DNA from: Candidatus Cloacimonadota bacterium
Lineage (GTDB): Bacteria > Cloacimonadota > Cloacimonadia > Cloacimonadales > Cloacimonadaceae
Direction of reading: 5' to 3'
Length of the DNA: 64,000 nucleotides
NCBI GenBank assembly: GCA_029781115.1
Contig: JAKOXG010000018.1
Span: 62,001 to 126,000, forward strand
Shown here: in pieces, positions 9,122 to 18,700 of the stretch
How positions within the stretch are numbered: position 1 is the stretch's first letter
How the letters are laid out: each line of letters starts with the position of its first letter
Notes under the pieces: model-generated
What the model was told of the DNA's origin: nothing
What the model saw: the letters and a program-made list of their open reading frames with translations, nothing else
Databases searched by the model: none
Made by a program: the position numbers and the translations under genes

Positions 9122-9159
9122 CCAGCGCAGCGACTGACGACTGACTACTGACGACTGGA
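9122..9159. repeat. Heptamer array with CCAGCGCAG boundary, AGTCGTC type
   Basis: Four units (minus-strand sense AGTCGTC/AGTAGTC) joined to the CCAGCGCAG boundary, about 45 bp upstream of four-helix-bundle gene A. It is in the same orientation as the 8635-8669 array on the other side, so gene A is bracketed by direct repeats. Confidence 0.8.
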
Positions 9160-9160
9160 C

Positions 9161-9195
9161 AAAAAAAAGCCCCGGCGCAGCCAGGGCTTTTTTTG
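9161..9195. terminator. Bidirectional rho-independent terminator
   Basis: A run of A, then GCCC, an 11-nt loop, GGGC and a run of T. The A-tract and T-tract can extend the stem, and either strand gives a hairpin followed by U. It lies 13 bp past the stop of the 9208-10947 gene and upstream of four-helix-bundle gene A. Confidence 0.8.
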
Positions 9196-9207
9196 TCTTA
9201 AAAAAGA

Positions 9208-10947
9208 CTATTTCACAATAACCATCTTCTTGGTCATATTGGTGCTGGGGGTGCTGAGCTTGTAGAAATAGATACCGCTGCCGCAGTTATTTCCACGTGC
9301 ATCTTTACCGTTCCAGTTGATCTGGTGTTCACCTTCGTTGACTTTGAAGGTCTTCACAATTTGGCCAAGGATGTTGTAAACGGTCACTGTGCCATTTTCA
9401 CCTTCCTTGATGGAAACATCAATGGTGGTGCTGCTTGATTGTTTGAAGGGGTTGGGATAAGCATTGCCCATGGTGGTGATGGTGGGAAGGACGGAAGGAA
9501 TCTCGCCTTCCACTCTCACGGTGAGCGGACCATAGAATTGGCCAGTGCCGTTGACTTCAACAGCTTCCAGCCAATACCAATAGGTATGCTGAACTTCTAC
9601 CTCTGAATCAACCCAAGTATAGTCGATGACGTTACTTGTGTTGTTTGCAGGGATGAGAACGGGAAGCATCATGGATGATGCTTGGACATCGCTTTCACCA
9701 CGGTAGACACGATAGCCCAACATTCCAGTTTCACTCTGAGTTCTCCAAGAGAGCTTCACGAAGTTCTCTGCGGTGAGCACAGCACTGAAATTGCTGAGTT
9801 CCACGGGCAGGACTGGAGGATCTTGACGAGTGACGGTAAAGCTCCAGGTTGGAGTATTAACAGCATCGCCCTTGATCTGAGGAGCAATCAGTTTGGCTTG
9901 CAGGGGTGCAAACTCACGGGTGAAACCAGTTGTCTTGCCACCGGGAGCGGGAGCGGGAGGAAGCGGATCGTTGAAGTAGGGTATCACCATCCAGGTGTAG
10001 GTGCCTTCCGCGATTGCGGGGGTTTGCCAAGTAAGGTTACTTCCGACATCAACCGGTGCTCCGCCATTCCAGATTACCTTGTAACCGTCGACGTCACCAG
10101 CTATGGGAGCTTCCCAAGTAAGGTCGTAGTTGGATGCTTCTGCATCATGAGCTATTTCGAAGTTGGCTCCATTTGCAGGATAGGGATTGCCGGCTGCGAT
10201 GGCAGGAGTGTAAGTACCAATGAAGGTAACCGTAGCATCTGCAGCACCATCATAGTTGTAGGATGTGTCGGTTGTGCCTTGAACCACGAATGTGGTTGCA
10301 TCTCTCACCACGGTGTATACACCAGCAACCTCAGCTGTGGGGCCTATGAAGGTCCAAGGTGTAGTCTCACCGGTATCCGCACCATCTTTGCGGATGGCAG
10401 CACCAACGTAGTTGGATCTTACCGTGAAGTTAATCTGTGGGGGGGCTGGGGTGCCAACCAATGCATCAGGCAGAACCCATTGCATAGGCGGGGCAGATCC
10501 CTCATAGTCAAGAACTGGCCCGACGCCAGAAGGCAAAGTGCGGATACGTGTGGCAAAGTTTGCCTCATCTCCGGTGGGGAGGTACCTTAGCTTCATGTGT
10601 ATTTCTTTACCGGCAGAGGGTCCCAGTGGGGAGAATACTTGACAATCGAAAAACGCCCAAGCTCTCATCGGCTGTGATGCGCCGCCAACCTGGAACTTAC
10701 CAACCTTGATTCTATTTCTGGGGTGAGTTTCAGTCGACCCCGTTTCGCCAATTTCTGGGCAAGACACTTCAAAGTACCAGTTGGGATCATGCTGGCCATC
10801 GCCAAGGTTTGGCCACGCTTCGTTAGAAATATAGTCCAATATATCCAAGTTCTCTAATACGATCTGGGTATAAATAGACCTGCCGGTCCAGGCAAAGGCA
10901 CAAACAGCCATTGCCAGCATAGCGATTATTAACAAATGTCTTTTCAT
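9208..10947 (-). CDS. Secreted protein with C-terminal FlgD-like/T9SS-type sorting domain
   Basis: A 579-residue protein with an N-terminal signal peptide (MKRHLLIIAMLAMAVCAFA). The N-terminal half is not recognised. Fibronectin type III-like segments follow (around 270-360, and 385-490 with VKLSWRTQSETGMLGYRVYR). A C-terminal domain of about 85 residues begins GNAYPNPF and contains VTVYNILGQIVKTF, WNGKDARGNNCGSGIYFYKL and a final KKMVIVK. This is the type A sorting/FlgD Ig-like signature used for export and surface attachment in FCB bacteria. It follows the 10957-11607 gene by 9 bp and is probably co-transcribed with it. The cargo function is unknown. Confidence 0.8.
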   Translation of the reverse strand: MKRHLLIIAMLAMAVCAFAWTGRSIYTQIVLENLDILDYISNEAWPNLGDGQHDPNWYFEVSCPEIGETGSTETHPRNRIKVGKFQVGGASQPMRAWAFFDCQVFSPLGPSAGKEIHMKLRYLPTGDEANFATRIRTLPSGVGPVLDYEGSAPPMQWVLPDALVGTPAPPQINFTVRSNYVGAAIRKDGADTGETTPWTFIGPTAEVAGVYTVVRDATTFVVQGTTDTSYNYDGAADATVTFIGTYTPAIAAGNPYPANGANFEIAHDAEASNYDLTWEAPIAGDVDGYKVIWNGGAPVDVGSNLTWQTPAIAEGTYTWMVIPYFNDPLPPAPAPGGKTTGFTREFAPLQAKLIAPQIKGDAVNTPTWSFTVTRQDPPVLPVELSNFSAVLTAENFVKLSWRTQSETGMLGYRVYRGESDVQASSMMLPVLIPANNTSNVIDYTWVDSEVEVQHTYWYWLEAVEVNGTGQFYGPLTVRVEGEIPSVLPTITTMGNAYPNPFKQSSSTTIDVSIKEGENGTVTVYNILGQIVKTFKVNEGEHQINWNGKDARGNNCGSGIYFYKLSTPSTNMTKKMVIVK

Positions 10948-10956
10948 TATGTCTCC

Positions 10957-11607
10957 TTATTTTGATCCTGACATCATTAATTTTCTTGTGGGGGCGGGAG
11001 CGGGTGGAGCAGGCCAAGTCGAAGCAGCTCCCACTCCTACGAGTAAAGGCTTCCCGATGGAGATGGAAAAATCATTATCCCACCATCCGGGCATTAGTTC
11101 TGAGATCACCGGATCCCAAGAATCGGAAACGGAATCCCAAGCTTGAACAACGTTGGCACCTATTTCCGTTCCTGCATCACTCGCCATGGTCAAGTCAGAC
11201 CTATTCAGGGGAATCATGATTGCATTGGCACCCGCGACCAGTGAATAGGTTGCCGGTGTAGGAAGACCACCTACGCTGTAGAGTGCACCTGCACTTGCAA
11301 CACCAATCAGAAGGATATCACCAACACCTACTGCAAAGTCATTATCCCACCATCCAGGCATAAGCTCGGAAATGACCGGATCCCATGACTCAGAAGCGGG
11401 ATTCCATTTCTGAACGATATTGGCACCTGCATAAGTCCCAACATCAGAAGCCAAGGTGAAACCCTGTTCCATGGGCAGAGCTACCAAGTTGTTGCCCGCA
11501 GTCATGTCATACTTAACATACCCAACTACCGCAGAAGGGTCAGATTCTACTGCTGCCAAGAAGCAAAAGCTCATAACCAGCAGCAACGGTATTAATACCT
11601 TTTTCAT
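10957..11607 (-). CDS. Small exported protein with two internal repeats
   Basis: I start it at the ATG at 11607 (MKKVLIPLLLVMSFCFLAA), preceded by GGAGG at a good distance and giving a signal peptide; the longer frame adds sequence that belongs to the leader. The mature protein is about 197 residues. Its core is two copies of a roughly 70-residue unit: each has N-x-(V/I)-x-(L/I)-P, then an ASDxG motif, GAN(I/V)VQ, and an identical SWDPVISELMPGWWDNDF segment. A Pro/Ala-rich tail ends in GSK. The units resemble the GWNL(I/V)S-type repeats at the C terminus of the M14 carboxypeptidase gene here. Function is unknown. Confidence 0.75.
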   Translation of the reverse strand: MKKVLIPLLLVMSFCFLAAVESDPSAVVGYVKYDMTAGNNLVALPMEQGFTLASDVGTYAGANIVQKWNPASESWDPVISELMPGWWDNDFAVGVGDILLIGVASAGALYSVGGLPTPATYSLVAGANAIMIPLNRSDLTMASDAGTEIGANVVQAWDSVSDSWDPVISELMPGWWDNDFSISIGKPLLVGVGAASTWPAPPAPAPTRKLMMSGSK

Positions 11608-11641
11608 AACATTCCTCCGTGAGAATGTATAAAATACAAAC

Positions 11642-11728
11642 TGTCTGGAACCCGACGTCAGGTTCCAAACGGCAATGAAAAGATGCAAACCGGAGCCGGA
11701 AACCGGCATCCAGCCTCGTCTTTTCGAG
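11642..11728 (-). promoter_or_regulatory. Structured 5' leader with three consecutive hairpins
   Basis: The leader of the 10957-11607 gene can form three hairpins in a row on the minus strand. The first is CTCG-loop-CGAG (11728-11715). The second is GATGC enclosing GCCGG-TTT-CCGGC and closed by GCATC (11710-11682). The third is a 10-bp stem GTTTGGAACC/GGTTCCAGAC with one G-U pair (11670-11643), ending about 35 nt before the start codon. The third has no U-tract, so it is not a plain terminator. It could be a riboswitch or a protein-binding leader; I cannot assign a class. Confidence 0.45.
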
Positions 11729-11783
11729 TTCAGTTTAATCGTCGCCACTAAACTTCGTTTGGGTTATCTATTAATACGGTGAC

Positions 11784-11811
11784 ATGCTAACAAAGGTGCC
11801 TTTCCTGTCAA
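11784..11811 (-). promoter_or_regulatory. Candidate promoter for the 10957-11607 / 9208-10947 pair
   Basis: TTGACA (11811-11806) and TAGCAT (11789-11784) lie 16 bp apart on the minus strand. Transcription would start near 11778 and give a leader of about 170 nt, which contains the three hairpins. Confidence 0.45.
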
Positions 11812-11856
11812 GAAGAATATTGGGCTTTTTTCGTTTTTTTATGTTTCTTAACGGAG

Positions 11857-12717
11857 GCCGACTGCGTCGGACGGTTTTAGGTGTTAGGGCTGCGCTGGTT
11901 TCGAGGCTTTCTATTTTTTCCACGGATACACACGGATGTGCACGGATGGGGGCAGCTTCGCCGCAGGTGTTAGGGGTTAGGTGTTAGAGCTGCGCTGGTC
12001 TCGAGGATGAGAATGCTCTTGGTGGCAATCCGGATAGCTCTGGAGCTCTTTGTTTTTCCACGGATGCCTTGTATGGTCGCTTGCCAAAGCGACCCAAAGT
12101 AGGTAGCCGGCGGTTGCCATACCGCCGCCAGCAGGCGCCAGCCTGCTTTCTACCACAACCCCAAAACTAACCACATCTATACCAAAAACACGAGTAACTC
12201 CGAAGCCAGCGCAGCTACTCACAACTGCGGCGAAGCCGACACAGTCGGCCTGGAGAGCGAGGTCATGTGAGGTTGGTCGCTATGGCAAGCGACCATACAA
12301 GAGCAGGCGTATCTTTGGCTCCAGCGCAGCTCTAACACCTAAAACCTAACACCTAACACCTGGACGACGCAGTCGGCCCGGAGAGCGAGGCCATGTGAAG
12401 CAACGGCGGTTCAGCGACCGCCCGTACAAGAGCAGGCGCATCTTTGGCTCCGGCGCAGCTCTAACACCTAACACCTAAAACCTAACACCTAAAACCTGGC
12501 CGACGCAGTCGGCCCTCCTTCCTTACTGAGCCTCCCGGTGATTACCCGGAGCCTCCCGGGAAAAACCCGAGTATCTCCACGGCATCTCCGGGCGGGTGAG
12601 TAAGGGACAAGTGGATAGCGAGGTCATGTGAAGCAGCGGCGGTTCAGCGACCGCCCGTACAAGAGCAGGCGCATCCTCGAGACCAGCGCAGCGACTGACT
12701 ACTGACGACTGACGACT
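11857..12717. repeat. Intergenic repeat mosaic, heptamer arrays and hairpin modules
   Basis: Gene-free. AGGTGTT-type arrays on the plus strand (11873-11888 and 11966-11988) each end in CTGCGCTGG. The same type in reverse lies at 12332-12361 and 12461-12497, and an AGTCGTC-type array in reverse at 12692-12717. Between them are CACGGATG-type 9-mers (about 11930-11948), a GGTCGCTTGCCAAAGCGACC hairpin near 12076-12095, GGCGGTTCAGCGACCGCC hairpins, GGCCGAC/GTCGGCC palindromes, and one copy of the 88-bp element. The arrays face each other, so the whole block is roughly inverted about its centre. 11740-11856 carries the promoter above and nothing else I can identify. Confidence 0.75.
12520..12607 (+). 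repeat. 88-bp structured element, copy 1
   Basis: The outer stem is CCTTACT/AGTAAGG. Inside are a CTCCCGG-TGATTA-CCCGGAG hairpin with one mismatch, a GGG-AAAAA-CCC hairpin and a third GC-rich stem. Near-identical copies lie at 27169-27257 (reverse), 41448-41535 and 48528-48614. Confidence 0.75.
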
Positions 12718-12757
12718 AAAAAAAACACCCCCGGATCCACGAAGGACCCAGGGGCGC
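12717..12757 (-). terminator. Rho-independent terminator of the 2787-residue gene
   Basis: On the minus strand an 11-bp stem with two G-U pairs (CCCCTGGGTCC with GGATCCGGGGG), loop TTCGT, is followed by TG and a run of T. It lies about 30 bp past the stop at 12787. Confidence 0.85.
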
Positions 12758-12786
12758 TTATTATTTCTTCTTTTCAGAAGGTTGGG

Positions 12787-15700
12787 TTAGGGGGTTGCTT
12801 TCCGACGGCCATTGATATCTTTCATATCTCTGACGATCGGATTATCATCTGCCGGTACGATATTCATTTTTGACAGATTGCGCAATGCCAACAGGCCTCT
12901 TGCTGAGTCACGGTAGGTATTGGCGGTGACTTTGTAGAAGCCTTTACCTGCCGTTGTGCTCATGGTGGCGGTGTTGGTATAGACGGTAGCTGCAGGCACA
13001 GTACCGAAGTTGTAGGGATCTTCAGATACGTAGACCTTGTAGTTGTAGGCATAGGGAATTGCCGGCCAATCCAGCACAGCGTTTGTGTCGGAGAGTGTCA
13101 CACTCACCGTAGGAGCGGCTAATGTGGTCACCAAGGAAGCGGGATCCATGATGAATATGGTGTAGGGCACATTGTTGGATGCATATCCACCAGTGGGGGC
13201 GGCGTGATCCAATGTTCCATCAGCGCCATCGGAATAGACATATCTGGTTCTACTGGGATAGTTGGCATCCGGTGTGTTGAGCCAGAAGCAGTTTTGGACC
13301 CAGCCATCCTCCCAGGTTTTACTGGTTCTGATAGCCAGGTTTCCGCCCGTGTAGGTGAAGGGCGTGATGGGGATATGGACTGCGTTGATGCCTTCGGGGC
13401 AGAAGATGTTGCCATCAAATACGAGTTGATAGCCGTCCCAAGGCAGCCAGGCGCCCACGTTTACAGCATCCGTATTTTTCATCCAGATTTGCACAGGGGA
13501 AGTGTGATCTGTCTGGAAATGGTTGTAGTAGACGAGAGCGTTGATCGTGCCACCGGTAGCTTGGACTTCGCTTGCCAGGTAGACAGTCTCTGCCACGAAA
13601 TCCTTGTAATATACGTTGAAGGGATATACGTTTGACATCTGTAGGTTGCCAGCATCGCCTATGGTAAGGAATGACGAGCTTGCTGCGTAGACGGTCACAT
13701 CCTTTGCTGCGGTGGTGTTGTTGGCGACATTCTGGTCACCGGCAAGCACTACTTCAGCGTAAATCGCTGTAGTGCCTGCGGCGGTGGGAGTCCAGCTAAC
13801 AGTATGCACCTTGCTTTCCAAGGAATTGATGACATCAGAAACCTGCAGTTGGCCCAGCGTGGCACCGGAGCCCTGCTCTTTGATGTAGACAGTGTAGTTG
13901 GACTGAGCATCCATGCCTGCGTTGTTCACAGTCACATACTGTTCCTTGGCGACGCCAACTTTACCATATGGACTGCCACCAAGGAAGAGGGCTTCCAGAT
14001 CAGCAGCAAAAGCCTCGGAAACGCGGATATCATCCACAGCGATGAAGTCCAGATTAACCGGTGACTTGGCATGCCAGCCTAAGTAATAGAGACCAGTGGT
14101 GACAGGGGTGAAGAACAGGTCCATTTGAGTCCAATTAGGATAGGTGAGCTGACCATCAAACAGAGCAGCATTGGCGGTCATGGAAGCCACGGTGGGCTGT
14201 GTGCCCCAGTGTACTGCCAATTGTTCGGGAACTTCATTCCAACCTTCGCCCTTCACCTGGAAGCTTATCCTGTAGGCCTGATTGGCTTGCATGCTGAAGG
14301 GGACGGTGATCATCCACTCATCTTTGGGATAAGAAGAGCTGTAGAATACCGCCGCAGCATTGGGTAGAGAGGTAGCACCAACACCGGAAGAGGCTTTCCA
14401 GGGTCTGTTAGCCGGGGAGGAAATAATAGTCCATTGAGCCGGCATTTCACCCGCTGCAAGAGCATCGAAGTTCTCTGTCCAGGGGTAGCTATAAACGACA
14501 GGGTCGTCCTCAATCACAAAGGAATAGGAGGTGGTTTGCACAGCATCGCCATGAGTATTGATGGCTTGGATAGTCCAGTAGTAACGCTGTCCGTAAGTGT
14601 AGCTATAGGGAGGATCTGCGAGCACTGGATTGAGGCCGGTGTTTGTAGTTTCCCAATAGGTGCCACTAAACACATCATCCGGATCAGTGCTCAGGAATAC
14701 GGCATAATAATCCGGTACTCCGCCATTGTTCAGGTCAGGACTCCATTTGAGCTCAAATCCAGCCTTGGGAAGACCCGTAGCTCCATCAGCAGGAGAGACG
14801 AGAGTGGGTGCAGCAGGGGCACCGGCAATAGGCTCGTCTATATATATCATCATGTTGGGACGATAGTTGCTGAGAGTTCCCGTAGTGACGGTATTCCATT
14901 CAGTACTGTCGTGGCGATAATACAGAGTCTTATTTACTGTAGTATCAGTATAATAGGTACTGGCATTCAGCACTGCCGATGGCAGCAAATCATAGCTGGT
15001 TTGGACCACCAGGTTGGACACTCCATCCCAGTAGAAGGGGGAAGTGAGATTGTGGCTGTTCCATCCGGCTACGGGAGTATAAGTACCTGTACCGGTTGAA
15101 TACGCTTGGGTGAGACCGGTCAGGAAGTTGGTATCGGCAAACTCCGTGGCTGTAGTAGCACCGATGCTAATGGTGAAGTTTGGCAGGTTGGCTGAGGTGT
15201 TGGGATTTTGAACGTTGAAGCCAAGGGTTTTGATGATACCTGCTTGGGCTCCCAACGCTGTCAGCTCAGCGGCAGTGAATATATACTGCTCACGGCCATT
15301 CTTGTAGTATCCACCATAAACACATGGAGCACCTGTATTGCTATTGGCAGTCGTTCCCTCACCCACGAAGAAGATATCTTCCGGCAGGATATTGGCACTC
15401 AGAGCCACATCGTAGTTTGTTCCACCATACGCAATACGCAAGGTAGCGGAGATGGGGCCTTCTGTGGTGCTCTGCACCGTTACGGGAACAGTTACAGATT
15501 CATCCCTTCCCAAATCTACTGGCAGGGCTGGGTCGGTGGTTCCAACGGAGAAATCCGCTGCATTGGGACCAACAAAACTGAAGCTGGATGTGCTCAGGTC
15601 TATGGTTCCCGAACCTTCGTTTGTAATGGTGACCAGCACTGGATTGCTGAGGGTGTTATAGAGCAAGGTACCAAAGTTAATGGCATCAGGCGTGTAGGTG

Positions 15701-18700
15701 AAGACCGGAGCCGTGGGCGCGAGTGTCACCGAGATGTCGTCAATACTCATATACATGGGATTATAAGCGACCACGCCATGGATGCCAATCCAATGGATAC
15801 CAGTGGTTTCCGGGGTGAAGGTTCCTCTGATCTGCTGATAATCTCCACTGACAACGCCGGTTTGTTCCACGATGGCGGTCATGCCATCAATGGTGCCAGA
15901 GCTGCCGTAGTAAAGACCAACGGTGGCATTAGCTGCGGTGGTTGTATTCTGCCTGGCCCAGACTTCCACGTCGTAGGCTACCCCACCTTGCAAGGAGAAG
16001 GGTCTCATCAACCAGGCATTGCTGCTCCAACGCAAGGTGGCATTGAAATCACCATTACGTGGGGTACGGTAGTAATCAGTGTTGGTGGAGTTGGCCATCC
16101 AATAATTGCTACCACTCTCCAGATGCTGCACCCAGTTTTTCACTTGAGCACCATGCGTCTGCCCCTCTTCAAAGCCTTCAGTGAAGGGGATGGTATAGAC
16201 GGTCGGGTCTGCCATGGTGGTGAAGCTGCGCGGCGTAGCTGGGGCACTTTCGTCTGTAGTGTTCACCGCTGTCACAGTCCAATACAAGGTGCTGCTGTAG
16301 GGCAAGCCTACAGTGGGTGTGAAGCTGGTAGTCGTGCTGGTGCCGATCAGCGTGGTAGGCATAGTGCTGGCATCACAATAGATATTGTAAGATGTGGGCA
16401 CACCACCTGTGCTGGAAGCAGTCCAGGTGAAGGTGGGATTAGGGTTCAGATCAGTAGCAGCGTCTGCGGGAGCAGTAAGTGTGGGAGCCTCAGGGGCAAT
16501 AGCAGCGAAATCCGGGCCAATGACATAGTCTACATAGTAGGTGGCTGCATACAAACCGGTTTGGAAGCCAAGGTAGTAGTTGTTACCAGCCAGCGTGCTG
16601 AGGTCTATATCGACATTGTACCAGGTGTTGCTTGCGTCGAAGGTGATATCGCTTCCCAATTGAACCCAGCTGACCCTGTCTGTGGAGTATACCACTTGCA
16701 AGATGCCACTGGTATTGGTGCAACGGGTCCAGAAGTTGAGTCTGCTATCGGTATCAATGGCGAGCATAGGCGTGCTGAGCACGTATTGTGTGCTGGCAGA
16801 GCCATACTTGGAGGCAGACTTTGTTCCATGGAAGGGAGTGGTGCTGGTGCTCCAGTTACCCTTATCCCAGCCCGCAGGTGGGAAGCTGGTGGCTTCAAAG
16901 CTCTCAAACAGAGCGTTTTCGCTCAGAGCTCTTCCGCTTAGGGCCACATCATAGTTATTCCCATCATGAACCATGCGCAAGGTGGCAGTATGTGTGCCTA
17001 CTGCGGTGGGGTTGTAACGAACCGGGATGGTGCCGCTTTCGTTTGTGGCAAGAGCAAAAGGCAGGTTGCTGTTATTGAGCTCAAACATCGCCGCATCAGT
17101 TCCGATGATGCTGACGTTTGCTACAGCCAGGTTCAGGGTACCTGCACCCGTGTTTGACACAGTTACATCCTGATAGGCCATGGGAGTATTGACAAAGCCA
17201 GCGCCAAAGTCAATTGTAACAGGTGCATAGGCGAATACGGGTGAGGGTGGAATATCGCCAAACTGCATCTTGATATTGGCATAGGCATTCCTCTGGCTGT
17301 AGTACGCTGCGGCGTCGGGAGGAGTGGCAGGATTAGGGTTTGTGTTATCGTCGTAGTAGAGCAAGGCACGTGTGCCGGTTACAGAAGTGGAGTAGAAGTA
17401 CCCTGAGCTACCACTGTTTCCAGGCGTGTTTTCGTAAACGGCGATCAGGAGGTTGTCTGTGTTGTTGTAGACGAAGGGGGCATCCAGGGTGATATCGACC
17501 CATCCCGCTGTAGCTGGAAGGTTTAACTCGCCGGTGTAGACCTGGGTGAGATTGTCATAAGGCACCCAATCCTGACCATCGGTGAAAGAGTCTTTATTGG
17601 TGTGTGCCATATAGACCGTCCAACCTTTGCTGTTGGTTCCTGCTGCGGCACCGTTCCAGTAGAAGGCGATTTGCTCAACGCGCTTGTCAGGTATGTTGAT
17701 ATCGCTCTGGAGATAGATGGTCTGACTGTAATTGAAGTTGTAGTAGGGATAGATGGGCAGGTAGCCATTGCTAGTTCCATTACCGATATACACCAAACCT
17801 TCCGGGAGGGTGGTGAAGCTGCGCGGTGTAGCTGCAGGACCATCTCCGACTGCGTTCACAGCCTTCACAGTCCAGTACAAGGGGGTATTGTAGGGCAGAG
17901 GAGTGGTAGGTGTGAAGCTGAGCTCTGTGCTGGTACCGATCAGCGTGGTGGGGTTGGTGTTGGCATCACAATAGATCTTGTAGGATGTGGGGATGCCACC
18001 CGTGGTGGGAACAGTCCAGGTGAAGGTGGGAGTAACGCTCACTTCGATAGCAGCGTCCGCTGGTGAAACAAGCCCAGGAGCACCCGGGGCAAGGGGTGTG
18101 ATATTGGGACCAACAACCATATCCACGTAGTAGCTGCCACCAGTTAAACCGGTGCGGAAGCCGATATAGTAGTTGTTACCAGCCAGCGTGCTGAGGTCTA
18201 CATTGACATTGTACCAGGTGTTGGGCTCATTGGGCTCAGCAAAGCTGAAATCGCTGCCCACCTGAGTCCAGTTGGTTCTATCCGTGGAATATACAACTTG
18301 CAGATAGGCGGTGGAATTGGTGCAACGCGTCCAGAAGTCGATGCTGCTATCGGCAGTAACGGTAAGCATGGGGGTGCTGAGCACATACTGTGTAGAGGTA
18401 GAACCAGTTACGTTGGCAGATGCGCTCCCTTGCACAGGGGTTATGAAGGTAGTGCGTCCCCAGTTACCGGCATCCCATCCCATAGGCGGGAAGGTGGTGT
18501 CTTCAAAGCTCTCCAAGAGAGCGTTTGCACCCACGGCTCTGCCGGTCAGGGCTACATCATAGTTGTTGCCACCATAGCTCATGCGCAAGGTGGCAGTATG
18601 TGTACCTGTTGCGGTGGGGTTGTAGCGGACCGGGATATTGCCACTTTGATCTGCTGTGAGCGCAAGAGACTGGAGGTTGGGATCAACTTGGAACATGGCC

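Noticed and set aside
11977-12222. Short frames within the 11.9-12.7 kb mosaic and similar frames at 8.4, 26.9 and 41.2 kb
   Set aside because: All are translations of hairpin and heptamer modules, recur in different frames at different loci, and have no ribosome binding sites.
12520-12607. Integron attC site
   Set aside because: The element is folded and repeated, but I could not find paired RYYYAAC/GTTRRRY cores, and no integrase gene is seen.
15208-16941. 577-codon plus-strand frame opposite the giant adhesin gene
   Set aside because: Shadow of the repetitive minus-strand gene; its repeats mirror those of the real protein.
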